Shown: positions 42,533 to 51,733 of the stretch, one piece after another
Position numbering within the stretch: position 1 is the first letter of the stretch
Layout: each line of letters begins with the position of its first letter
Assembly: GCA_046727855.1 (NCBI GenBank)
Contig: JBKPDL010000047.1
Coordinates: forward strand, 1 to 55,859
DNA from: DASPWV01 sp046727855
GTDB taxonomy: Bacteria > Acidobacteriota > Vicinamibacteria > Vicinamibacterales > UBA2999
Length of the DNA: 55,859 bases
Reading direction: 5' to 3'
The notes under the pieces: model-generated
Seen by the model: the letters and a program-made list of their open reading frames with translations, nothing else
Databases searched by the model: none
What the model was told of the DNA's origin: nothing
Position numbers and translations under genes: made by a program

Positions 42533-45232
42533 CTCGTATCGCAGCGCCTCCACAGGATTCACCTTCATCGCGCGCCGCGCCGGGATCAACGCCGCAAGGA
42601 TCGCCACCACCAGTAACACCGCAGGGACACCGGTCAGCGTGACCGGATCGCGTGGTTGCACGGCGTACAACTGATTGCGCAGCAACGGCATCAACACCAG
42701 CGAGATCGCGATGCCTGCGCCTATTCCGATCAGCGCGAACCGCATCGCCTGCGCGACGAGCATCTTCAACACACCTCCGGGATGTGCGCCGAGCGCCAGC
42801 CGCACGCCAACTTCCTGCGTGCGTTCGCTCACGAGCAACGACATCACGCCGTAGACGCCAATGGCGGCAAGCACGAGCGCGAGCGCGCCGAAAATCGACA
42901 CGAGCACGAGGATGAACCGCCTTTGCGCCACCGAAGCGGCGCGCACGTTTTCCATGGTTTCGATCCGGTAGACGGGAAGATCGCGGTCGATGCGCTGCGC
43001 CTCCGCCCGGACGAGATCGACGATGCTGGCCGCATCCCCGGACGTTCGCACCACGATGTACGGCGAAACCACCGATCCCTGACGATGACTCACGTACATC
43101 TCCGGCTGTGGGATTTCATCCAGCGCCGCATGCTTGATGTCGCCCACGACTCCAACGATTGTCGTCCACGGCTGCGTCGTTGCAAATCGCACGCGTTTGC
43201 CAACCGGGTCCTCTCCCGGAAACAGCTTTGCTGCAAACGTCTGATTGACCACCACTACTGACGGGCTATTCGGTCCGTCGCCATCGTTAAACACACGTCC
43301 ACGCAAAATCGGAATGCCCATGGTCTGGAAGTAATCTCCGATCGCGCGCCGGAACTGCACTTCGGGCCACTCGGCATTCGGCCGCGGCCGGCCGTCGATT
43401 TCGAGCGTCGTGGTGAGACCGGTGCTTCCCAGCGGCAACCGCGTCGTTCCGCCGGCGCTCACGACGCCGGGAATGGCAGACATGCGCGCGAGAAAGTCGG
43501 AATAAAAGGCGGTGCGCTCGTCCTGTGTGCGCAAACGCTGCGGCAGATTCATCTGCCACGTGAGCATGTGCGATGGATCGAAACCGGGATTGACCGACAT
43601 CAACGACGCGAAGCTCCGCAGCAGCAGGCCGGTGCCAATTGTCAGGGTCACCGCGAGGGCCACTTCGGCGATCACCAAGCCAGCACGCGCGCGGCGCCGG
43701 AACGCACCGCCAACAGTCCCACGGCTGTTCTCCTGCAGCGCTGCGTGCGGTGCGACCCGCGATGCCGTGACGGCAGGCAGCAGGCCGACGAACACACCAG
43801 TCGCGATCGAGATGGCGATTGTCACCCAGAGCATGCGCGCGTCCGGTGCGATTTCGTGGACGCGTGGCAAATCCGACGGAGCAAGACGAACAAGCACGCT
43901 GACGCCCCATCGTGCGAGCAGTACACCGGCCACTCCCGCAGTCGCGGCGAGAAACAGGCCTTCGGTAAGCGCCTGCTGAATCAGGCGCGCGCGGCCGGCG
44001 CCGAGCGCCACTCGCGTCGCCAGCTCCTTCTGTCGCGCGATGCTTTTGGCGAGCACGAGGTTGGCAACGTTGACCGTCGAGATCAGCAGCACGAACGCCA
44101 CGCCGGCGAGCAGTACGAGCAGCGGCCCGCGGATCGTTCCCACTGTTTGATCGAGCACCGGAACAACGGTGGCGCCCCAGCCAAGGTTCGTGTCGGGATA
44201 CGCCTGCTCCAACTGACGTGCGACGGTCGACAGGTCCGCTTGCACTTGCTCGCCAGTGATACCAGGCTTCATCCGTCCGATTGCGCCGAGCCAGTGGGTG
44301 CCGCGAACAAGCTGGCCTTGCGGTGTGAGCATCCGGTTGACGGTTGCGATCTGCCCTTCAAAGGCCATCGGCGCCCACAGATCAATCGTCGTCGATCGCG
44401 TGAATCCTGACGGGCCCAGCATGGTGCCGTAAGGGAACGTGAAATCGTCCGGCATCACGCCGATGATCGTGGCGGGGATGGTGCCAACCTGGATCGTGCG
44501 TCCGACAACGGCGGGATCGCCGCCGAATCGGCGATGCCAGAAGCCGTCGCTGAGCAGAACCTCGAACGCGTATCTTTCGCGCTGAAATGGCTGACCAATC
44601 GCCGGTGTGCGGCCGAGCAAATCGAATAGCCGCGGCGTGACGGTGACACCGATCACAACTTCCGTCGGACCATCGATCGAGACCTGAAACGGCGTGACAA
44701 ATGAGAAGTAGCCCTCGAGGCCCTCGAGGGTCTGATTCATTTTTTGAAAGTCTGTGAAGTTGGCCGGCGAGATCGTATTGCGCGGACGGCCCAGCTTGGC
44801 CGCATCGCTCCAGACGTTGACCAGCCGATCGGCGTCGCGATAGGGCAGCGGCTTCATCAACACGCTATCCACGACCGCGAAGATCGCGCTGTTCGCTCCT
44901 ATGCCAAGCGCGAGCGCGAGGATCGTGAGTGAGGTGACGAGTGGAGATTTCCGTGCAAGCCGCAGCGTGTGCTGGAGATCGGAGCGCAGTGCGTCCCAGA
45001 ACATGTGATGTCTCCCGGAAGGTGTGTAGAGGTGTGGGCGATGATTAGGCCAGAAGAGCGCGCGGTTGAGCGCGGCCGCCCGCTCTCCAAGACCGGCTGC
45101 CACAAAACTGAGGAAGCTGCCTTGTGTACGTTCCCAATCGCGCGCCATCTCTTTGCCAAAGCGGCGCCGAAATGCGCGCGGGAACGCGAGCAGCGCGATC
45201 GAAAACGCGAGTCGCGTCCAGTGTGGCATCAC
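42530..45232 (-). CDS. ABC transporter permease of the ADOP family (MacB/FtsX type)
   Basis: A 900-residue permease typical of acidobacteria (acidobacterial duplicated orphan permease). The N-terminal 70 residues are the ADOP-specific cytoplasmic segment (AFPRAFRRRFGKEM). A first membrane segment (VTSLTILALALGIGANSAIF) and MacB-like periplasmic domain are followed by FtsX membrane blocks at about 365-480 and 780-895 (RRAMKVNPVEALRYE at the end). No ATPase gene is adjacent, as usual for this orphan group. The start overlaps the PadR gene by four bases. Export of a drug, peptide or lipoprotein is possible; the substrate is unknown. Confidence 0.92.
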   Translation of the reverse strand: MMPHWTRLAFSIALLAFPRAFRRRFGKEMARDWERTQGSFLSFVAAGLGERAAALNRALFWPNHRPHLYTPSGRHHMFWDALRSDLQHTLRLARKSPLVTSLTILALALGIGANSAIFAVVDSVLMKPLPYRDADRLVNVWSDAAKLGRPRNTISPANFTDFQKMNQTLEGLEGYFSFVTPFQVSIDGPTEVVIGVTVTPRLFDLLGRTPAIGQPFQRERYAFEVLLSDGFWHRRFGGDPAVVGRTIQVGTIPATIIGVMPDDFTFPYGTMLGPSGFTRSTTIDLWAPMAFEGQIATVNRMLTPQGQLVRGTHWLGAIGRMKPGITGEQVQADLSTVARQLEQAYPDTNLGWGATVVPVLDQTVGTIRGPLLVLLAGVAFVLLISTVNVANLVLAKSIARQKELATRVALGAGRARLIQQALTEGLFLAATAGVAGVLLARWGVSVLVRLAPSDLPRVHEIAPDARMLWVTIAISIATGVFVGLLPAVTASRVAPHAALQENSRGTVGGAFRRRARAGLVIAEVALAVTLTIGTGLLLRSFASLMSVNPGFDPSHMLTWQMNLPQRLRTQDERTAFYSDFLARMSAIPGVVSAGGTTRLPLGSTGLTTTLEIDGRPRPNAEWPEVQFRRAIGDYFQTMGIPILRGRVFNDGDGPNSPSVVVVNQTFAAKLFPGEDPVGKRVRFATTQPWTTIVGVVGDIKHAALDEIPQPEMYVSHRQGSVVSPYIVVRTSGDAASIVDLVRAEAQRIDRDLPVYRIETMENVRAASVAQRRFILVLVSIFGALALVLAAIGVYGVMSLLVSERTQEVGVRLALGAHPGGVLKMLVAQAMRFALIGIGAGIAISLVLMPLLRNQLYAVQPRDPVTLTGVPAVLLVVAILAALIPARRAMKVNPVEALRYE

Positions 45233-45585
45233 GCCTTCGTTCCCAGCAGCCTGCGGCTCCGCGCCGCCGCGACCTGACTCGACAAACGATGAGCCTCCGC
45301 ACGCGCGACGGCAACACCACGATCGGTCAGCTGGTAATACCGTCGCCGCTCATCGTCGTTCTTCGCATCGGGTCGCTCGTCCAACTCCTCGATGAGACCG
45401 CTCTCGAGCAGTCGTGCCAGCGCGCGATAAAGCGTTCCTGGATGGAGCGTGACGGCGCCGGCCGACCGCACCGCCACCTCGCGCATGATGCTGTAACCGT
45501 GCTGTTCCCCGTCAGCGAGCGCGAGCAGGATTTCGAAGGCGACGGGTGTCAGCGGAAGGAAGGTTTCGGGTCTGAATCGGTCCAT
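45229..45585 (-). CDS. PadR-family transcriptional regulator
   Basis: A 118-residue winged-helix repressor. The core reads FLPLTPVAFEILLALADGE, then QHGYSIMREV and LHPGTLYRALARLLESGLIEE, with RRYYQLTDRG at the end, all PadR marks. It overlaps the ADOP permease start by four bases; PadR-ADOP pairs are a recurrent arrangement in acidobacteria. It probably represses its own operon in response to a ligand exported by the permease. Confidence 0.93.
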   Translation of the reverse strand: MDRFRPETFLPLTPVAFEILLALADGEQHGYSIMREVAVRSAGAVTLHPGTLYRALARLLESGLIEELDERPDAKNDDERRRYYQLTDRGVAVARAEAHRLSSQVAAARSRRLLGTKA

Positions 45586-45663
45586 ATGTGCCCAGGGATT
45601 ATACGCTCAAGGCACATAGACGATTGGGACCGTCAGAAGGTTGGAACATTGGGAACGGCGCGT

Positions 45664-45735
45664 TGCGTCGGTAGGACCCGGGCGGGTGGGACCGCTTTGC
45701 GGGCAGTGAGAACGCGGACCTTTAGGTCCGCGGCG
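45664..45735. repeat. Hairpin repeats including a perfect UUUA-loop hairpin
   Basis: GGTAGGACC-type units at 45669-45700 are followed by CGCGGACC-TTTA-GGTCCGCG (45713-45732), a perfect 8-bp stem with a TTTA loop. The cluster lies in the 263-base gap between divergent PadR and the second ArsR-methyltransferase gene. It belongs to the same hairpin family as the elements at 46886 and 48422. Confidence 0.75.
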
Positions 45736-45806
45736 TTTTGCGCGCGCGATGTCATCACCCGGTATCGCACTACCGCCGAGGCGGTCCCGTAGCCCGGTCC
45801 GCTAGA

Positions 45807-45850
45807 TTGACACGAGGTTCCACTTAAACCTATAATCCGGATAGACGGAT
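45807..45850 (+). promoter_or_regulatory. Consensus promoter with overlapping palindromic operator, arsR-ahcY operon
   Basis: TTGACA (45807-45812), 18 bases, TATAAT (45831-45836): both boxes are perfect sigma-70 consensus. The palindrome ATCCG-N6-CGGAT (45835-45850) overlaps the end of the -10 box and the ATG at 45849. The predicted transcript starts about six bases before the ATG. Such a strong promoter under a covering operator indicates repression by the ArsR product. Confidence 0.8.
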
Positions 45851-46832
45851 GAAATCACCGAAAGTCGTGGCGATTACGCGGCAGGCGCTGCCGACAATGC
45901 TCGAGCATATGGCTGCGCTGACGGACCCGATCCGTTGCCGAATGGTGCTGGCGCTCGAGCGTCACGAGCTCACCGTGTCGGAATTGTGTTCGGTGCTGCA
46001 GTTGCCTCAGTCCACCGTCAGCCGCCATCTGAAGACGCTCGGCGACGATGGGTGGGTCGCATCGCGACGGGACGGCACCAGCCGGTATTACAGCGTCGCG
46101 CTCGAGGATCTCGACGAAGGCGCGCGGCGATTGTGGCCGCTTATCCGCGAACAAGTGTCGCAAACGAGCGCGGCAAACCTCGACGAGCGCCGGCTCAAAA
46201 GCGTGCTGTCACGGCGGCGATCGAAGTCCGAGGAATTCTTTTCGAGCGCGTCTGGCCGGTGGGATCATCTCCGCGAAGAACTGTTTGGCGGCACGTTTCA
46301 CCTTCACGCGCTGATCTCGTTGCTCGATCCCGCCCTCGTGGTCGGCGATCTGGGCTGCGGGACGGGGGAAATTGCGGGTCTGATTGCGCCGCATGTCGCA
46401 CGCGTGATCGGCGTGGACAGCTCCCCCGACATGCTGCAGGTCGCGCGCACACGACTGGCGGCGTTCCCGTCAGTCGATTTTCGGCTCGGACAGCTCGAGA
46501 CGTTACCGATCGAAGACGGCACGCTCGACCTCACGATCATGGCGCTGGTGCTTCACCACTTGTCGGACCCGGCGCGCGCTCTCGCGGAGAGTGCACGAGT
46601 GCTCAAACGCAGTGGTCGCACGCTCATCATCGACATGCTCCCGCACGATCGCGCGGAGTATCAGCAGCAGATGGGGCACGTGTGGCTGGGGTTTCCAGAG
46701 AAGCAGATGCGGCGGCTGCTGGCCGCAGCCGGCTTTGAGGATATCCGGTTTCATTCACTGCCAGTTGATCCAGATGCGAAAGGGCCCGCGCTCTTCGCAG
46801 CGATAGCGACCAACGGTGGCGGGCCGGCCTAA
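45849..46832 (+). CDS. ArsR-family regulator fused to a SAM-dependent methyltransferase domain (second copy)
   Basis: A 327-residue paralogue of the protein at 30543. The ArsR winged helix is at about 15-90 (LTDPIRCRMVLALERHELT, recognition helix QSTVSRHLKTL). The methyltransferase fold is at about 140-315 (motif I VGDLGCGTGEIA, then GVDSSPDMLQVAR). It precedes ahcY, which removes S-adenosylhomocysteine, so a SAM/SAH-sensing role like that of SahR fits. ATG 45849 lies within the operator; ATG 45897 would remove only 16 residues ahead of the HTH and is an alternative. Gap to ahcY is 88 bases. Confidence 0.9.
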   Translation: MKSPKVVAITRQALPTMLEHMAALTDPIRCRMVLALERHELTVSELCSVLQLPQSTVSRHLKTLGDDGWVASRRDGTSRYYSVALEDLDEGARRLWPLIREQVSQTSAANLDERRLKSVLSRRRSKSEEFFSSASGRWDHLREELFGGTFHLHALISLLDPALVVGDLGCGTGEIAGLIAPHVARVIGVDSSPDMLQVARTRLAAFPSVDFRLGQLETLPIEDGTLDLTIMALVLHHLSDPARALAESARVLKRSGRTLIIDMLPHDRAEYQQQMGHVWLGFPEKQMRRLLAAAGFEDIRFHSLPVDPDAKGPALFAAIATNGGGPA

Positions 46833-46885
46833 GACCGGGCCGCCACAGGTATTAAGGTAGGTGTCTGTCAGTAATCCTCTGTGGG

Positions 46886-46905
46886 GGCCGGTCTTTAGAC
46901 CGGCC
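46886..46905 (+). repeat. UUUA-loop hairpin in the ahcY leader
   Basis: GGCCGGTC-TTTA-GACCGGCC, a perfect 8-bp stem ending 15 bases before ATG 46921 and just upstream of the AAAGGAG ribosome-binding site. A second imperfect pairing (GACCGG..CCACAG around 46833 with CTGTGG..CCGGTC) could extend the structure across the whole 88-base gap. It is of the same family as 45713 and 48422. Confidence 0.7.
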
Positions 46906-46920
46906 AATAAAGGAGAACGA

Positions 46921-48420
<1,500 letters not shown>

Positions 48421-48421
48421 T

Positions 48422-48504
48422 CGCGAACCTAAAGGTTCGCGCTACATGGTTCTTTGGCGGGTTTCGCGCTAGATGGTTCCTCTGTCGCCCGGACCTTGAG
48501 GTCC
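48422..48504. repeat. Two UUUA/UUGA-loop hairpins after ahcY
   Basis: CGCGAACC-TAAA-GGTTCGCG (48422-48441) is a perfect 8-bp stem starting one base after the ahcY stop; its loop is the complement of TTTA. GGACC-TTGA-GGTCC (48491-48504) is a second member. Between them CGCTACATGGTTC and CGCTAGATGGTTC form a direct repeat. Copies of one element are likely. Confidence 0.7.
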
Positions 48505-48512
48505 GCGATCGA

Positions 48513-48548
48513 GGGCGGCCGGGTTTTCCCGCGCCGCCCTTTTTTCTT
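48513..48548 (+). terminator. Rho-independent terminator of the arsR-ahcY operon
   Basis: GGGCGGC-CGGG, loop TTTT, CCCG-(C)-GCCGCCC followed by TTTTTTCTTT. Eleven base pairs with one bulged C and a run of six T make this the clearest intrinsic terminator in the window. It separates ahcY from the transhydrogenase gene, whose ATG is 15 bases further on. Confidence 0.88.
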
Positions 48549-48563
48549 TATGCTGACATCGCG

Positions 48564-49844
48564 ATGACGAACGACACCGCGTTTGAGATGGCCGCATCCT
48601 CCATCCGGTTCGGTCCGGGCGTGACGCGTGAAGTGGGCTGCGATCTCGCAGACCTCGGCGTGAAGCACGCGCTGGTGCTGACCGATCCCACGCTGCGCGC
48701 GCTCGCGCCCGTTCACATTGTGCTCGAATCACTCGAGGGCGCCAGGATCCCCTTCGCCGTCTACGACCGCGCGCGTGTGGAGCCGACGGACGCGTCGTTT
48801 CAGGACGCGATCGCCTTCGCGGCGCAGCACCAATCCGACGCCTTCGTCGCGGTCGGTGGCGGATCGACCATCGATACCGCGAAGGCGGTCAACCTTTACA
48901 GCACGTATCCACCCGCCGATTTTCTCGACTACGTCAACCCGCCGATCGGAAAGGGATTGCCTGTACCCGGGCCGCTCAAGCCGCTCATTGCGATTCCAAC
49001 CACGGCGGGCACCGGCAGCGAGACGACAGGCGTGAGCATCTTCGATCTCACGCGCTTGCATGCCAAGACCGGCATTGCAAATCGGCGGCTCAAACCGACC
49101 ATCGGGCTGCTCGATCCCGAGAACACGCGCACGATGCCGTCTGCTGTCGCGGCCTCGAGCGGACTCGACATCCTGAGTCACGCGATTGAGTCGTTTACGG
49201 CGCTGCCGTTCAACGGCCGTCCGCGTCCGGAGCGTCCGTCGCTGCGGCCTGCGTATCAAGGCTCGAATCCGATCAGCGACATCTGGTCGCTGCAGGCGCT
49301 GCGCATGGTCGCGCGCTTCATCGTCCGTGCGGTAGCGGATCCGTCGGACGACGAGGCGCGCGCGCAGATGCTGTTGGCGGCATCGTATGCAGGTGTCGGC
49401 TTTGGCAATGCCGGTGTGCATCTGCCGCACGGCATGTCGTATCCGGTCTCGGGTCACGTAAAAACGTATCGCGCGCCTGGATACGAGGTGCCGCATGCGC
49501 TCGTCCCACACGGCATCTCAGTGATTCTCAATGCGCCCGCTGTGTTTCGCTTTACAGCGTCAGCGAACCCTGAGCGTCACCTGCAGGCGGCCGAGGCGCT
49601 TGGCGTGGATGTGTCGCATGCGCGCAAGGAGGATGCGGGGCGCATACTGGCGGATCGCATCATCTGGTTCATGCGTGAGTTGAAGGTGCCCAATGGTCTT
49701 GGCGCGATCGGCTACACGTTTTCGGATATTCCCGCGCTGGTGGAGGGTACGCTGCCGCAGCACCGCGTCACGAAGCTGTCGCCGCGTCCCGCTGGGCCGG
49801 AGGAGTTGAGCCGTCTGTTCGAAGACTCACTGCGCGCGTGGTGA
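48564..49844 (+). CDS. Iron-containing alcohol dehydrogenase, hydroxyacid-oxoacid transhydrogenase-like
   Basis: A 426-residue group III (iron-dependent) dehydrogenase. The NAD-binding segment is VAVGGGSTIDTAKAVNLY, followed by IPTTAGTGSETTGVSIFD. Metal-ligand His residues lie in SHAIESFTAL and VHLPHGMSYPVSGH, with a further PHALVPHG. The long insertion and C-terminus resemble the hydroxyacid-oxoacid transhydrogenase (ADHFE1/HOT) branch, which swaps 4-hydroxybutyrate and 2-oxoglutarate. Exact substrates are inferred only by family. Because a strong terminator lies just upstream, it must have its own promoter, possibly within the terminator region, or depend on read-through. Confidence 0.87.
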   Translation: MTNDTAFEMAASSIRFGPGVTREVGCDLADLGVKHALVLTDPTLRALAPVHIVLESLEGARIPFAVYDRARVEPTDASFQDAIAFAAQHQSDAFVAVGGGSTIDTAKAVNLYSTYPPADFLDYVNPPIGKGLPVPGPLKPLIAIPTTAGTGSETTGVSIFDLTRLHAKTGIANRRLKPTIGLLDPENTRTMPSAVAASSGLDILSHAIESFTALPFNGRPRPERPSLRPAYQGSNPISDIWSLQALRMVARFIVRAVADPSDDEARAQMLLAASYAGVGFGNAGVHLPHGMSYPVSGHVKTYRAPGYEVPHALVPHGISVILNAPAVFRFTASANPERHLQAAEALGVDVSHARKEDAGRILADRIIWFMRELKVPNGLGAIGYTFSDIPALVEGTLPQHRVTKLSPRPAGPEELSRLFEDSLRAW

Positions 49845-49845
49845 G

Positions 49846-50105
49846 GAACGCAGATAGGACGCAGATGGGAACGCAGATAGGACGCAGATAGGACGCAGAT
49901 GGGACGCAGATGAAACGCGGATGAACCGCAGATGGGAACGCAGATGGGAACGCAGATGGGAACGCAGATGGGAACGCAGATGGGAACGCAGATGGGAACG
50001 CAGATAAAACACAGATAAAAGGCAGATAAAACGCAGATAAAACGCAGATTCAGGTTTGACTAACCTGCGTTCTATCTGCGGCTATCTGCGTTTAATTAGC
50101 TTTCA
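49846..50105. repeat. GCAGAT tandem array with inverted end
   Basis: About twenty copies of a GAACGCAGATGG-like unit, with spacing 11-12. Six identical 12-base copies in a row lie at about 49934-50005. It then shifts to GCAGATAAAAC units (50005-50049) and ends with three inverted copies (ATCTGCG at about 50074-50112), so the flank can fold back on the array. The right end overlaps the last codons and the stop of the minus-strand TPR-TlpA gene. There are no unique spacers, so it is not CRISPR. A decayed array of the same unit is at 31655-31755. Confidence 0.85.
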
Positions 50106-51659
50106 TCTGCGGTCCATGCGGCCTTGCAGAGTCTCGATGTACCAGGTCACGCGTTCCACGGCATCACCGTGCGGCTCGACGCCGATCACTTGATAGCGGA
50201 TCGTTCCACTCGGATCGACATAGAACGTCGTCGGGGTGTCGTGCACGTTGAAAACTGCCGCGGCCTGGTCGCGTGAGTAGCGGGCGACAGGCATCGCGAA
50301 CTTACGTTCGGCGACGTAGCGATCGAGCCGCGCGGGGTCGTCGTCGAGGCTGATCAGGAAGAATTTCACTCGCGGGTTGTCGCGATACTTTTCGTAGGCC
50401 TTCTGGATGAGCGGCAACTCCGCCCTGCAAGCCCCTCACCAGGCGGAAAAGAAATTAAGGAGGACGACGTTTCCGCGTTCGGCGTCGAGATCGACAGGGT
50501 GCCCCTGAAGATCCTGGAGCCGCAGGGGCGGTGCGGCTTTGCCTTCCATGCTCGCGAGAAGCGCCTTGCGCCGCTCCTCGCGGCGGCGGGCGAGCGTGTC
50601 GCTCAGCCATGCGTCGAATCCCTCGGCCGATTCGCCCTGCGCGCGGCGTATCGCCGCAATCGCCTCGCGCGCCGTTTCACGGACTTGAGGCGACGCCGCA
50701 GCAAGATCCAGCACGTTCAAATAATGATCGCGCGCAACGTCGAGATCGCCCTTGTCGCGCGACAGCTGCGCGAGGTGCACTTGGTTGTTGACGTCGACTC
50801 CGCGGAACAGACGCTCGGCTTCGGCGAGGCGCCGTTCGGCAACGGCCGGACGCTTCTGCAGATACGCCGCCCAGCCCGCGAGGTCGGCAAAGGTTGCCGC
50901 ATTGCGATCGAGCGACCCCTGGACCTTGCCATCGAGCTTGTAGCTGTCTTCGTTCTCGCGAATGAAACGCTCGCCGGCCTCGCGGCCCGCTTGCGCAATC
51001 TCTTCGACGCGCGCCAGATCGACCTGCCGTGCGAGCAGCAGGTTTGCAGCCGCCGCGTGCGACATCGGATCGGGGCGCAAGGCGAGGCGGGCTTTGATCG
51101 CCGCCTGCACGCCCGCTAGTGGAGCCGTCTGCTGCGTTGCAAACGCCGCAAGCTGCGCATCGAGCTTTGCAATGGTTTCATCTGGCGGAGCGGATGTTGC
51201 AGGCCCGGCGGCGATTTCTGCGAGCGCGGCTCCGGGCAGATCCCACTCCGGCCGCAGGTCACGCGCGGCGGTAAACGCCGCGATCGCACGTGGTCGATAT
51301 TCGACTTGCTCGTGCCACCCAGGAAACGCGCCTTCGGCCTGCCACCCTTTGAACAGATAGATACGCCCGAGCCAGTACTGCGCTTCAGCGGCATACTCCG
51401 GCGACTGCGCCGCCTTGCGCAGTGCCTCTTCGGCGGACTTGGTGCGGAGCAAACGCCAGTAGATTTGCCCTTTGGCGGCGAGCAGGCCGGGATCGGAGGG
51501 CCATCGCTTGAGTCCCGCATCGAGCGCCGCGAGCGCCTCGGTGGTTTCGTTGCGCGCGTTGTGGGCAAGCGCGCGTTCGCGGAAACCGGCCGCGTCGGAT
51601 TGCGCGACCAAGGCGCTTACAGCAATCGAAATGGCGGCGGCGGTGAGAAATGTTTTCAT
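50103..51659 (-). CDS. Secreted TPR-TlpA/thioredoxin-like protein, predicted selenoprotein (in-frame UGA at residue 408)
   Basis: The gene is read through an in-frame TGA at 50436-50438. The product has 518 residues: a signal peptide (1-22, MKTFLTAAAISIAVSALVAQ), a helical TPR region (about 25-370) and a TlpA-type thioredoxin domain (about 375-510). The active site reads NFFSAW-(UGA)-GAC-RAELPLIQK; TlpA proteins have WCGPC or WCxxC here, so UGA stands exactly for the nucleophilic Cys and the resolving Cys is kept. The 104 codons after the UGA are intact and TlpA-like (ISLDDDPARL, HDTPTTFYVDPSG with the cis-proline). Selenocysteine (a UxxC redox site) explains this better than a nonsense mutation. 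Treated as stop, the domain would be split. No clear ribosome-binding site precedes ATG 51659. Selenocysteine machinery is not in the window. Confidence 0.75.
50396..50435 (-). promoter_or_regulatory. SECIS-like hairpin directly after the in-frame UGA
   Basis: In the 40 bases after the UGA (minus strand), GGGCGG and CCGCUC pair (5 Watson-Crick pairs and one G-U) around the loop AGUUG, which lies 16 bases from the UGA. Below it GGCUU can pair with AAG-G-CC with one bulge. Bacterial SECIS elements, as I recall the published model, have a 4-16 bp upper stem, a 3-14 base loop with a G in its first two bases, and 16-37 bases from UGA to loop. All four are met. Folding was done by eye. Confidence 0.5.
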
Positions 51660-51670
51660 TCGAAGAGAAG

Positions 51671-51716
51671 GGGCGGTCCGATGTCGAACCGCCCGATGGC
51701 AGACCTGAACGTCCGC
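51671..51716. repeat. Hairpin element between creatininase-like and TPR-TlpA genes
   Basis: GGGCGGTCCG and CGAACCGCCC (51671-51694) form a 10-bp stem with one G-U pair and a 4-base loop. Next to it GCAGACCTGAACGTCCGC (51699-51716) is a decayed copy of the GCGGACC-TTTA-GGTCCGC element seen at 45713. Together they fill most of the 74-base gap between the two genes. No U-tract follows in either direction, so transcription may continue. Confidence 0.55.
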
Positions 51717-51733
51717 GGCTACGTAGTTGTCGC

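Noticed and set aside
46833..46920. SAH or SAM riboswitch before ahcY
   Set aside because: The 88-base gap holds only palindromic hairpins; none of the conserved riboswitch core sequences I know is visible.
49846..50105. CRISPR array
   Set aside because: Units are 11-12 bases and directly adjoining, without unique spacers, and there are no cas genes.
50103..50417. A separate small thioredoxin-like gene starting at TTG 50417
   Set aside because: It has no ribosome-binding site, begins inside the thioredoxin domain and is in register with the upstream frame across one TGA; read-through explains it better.
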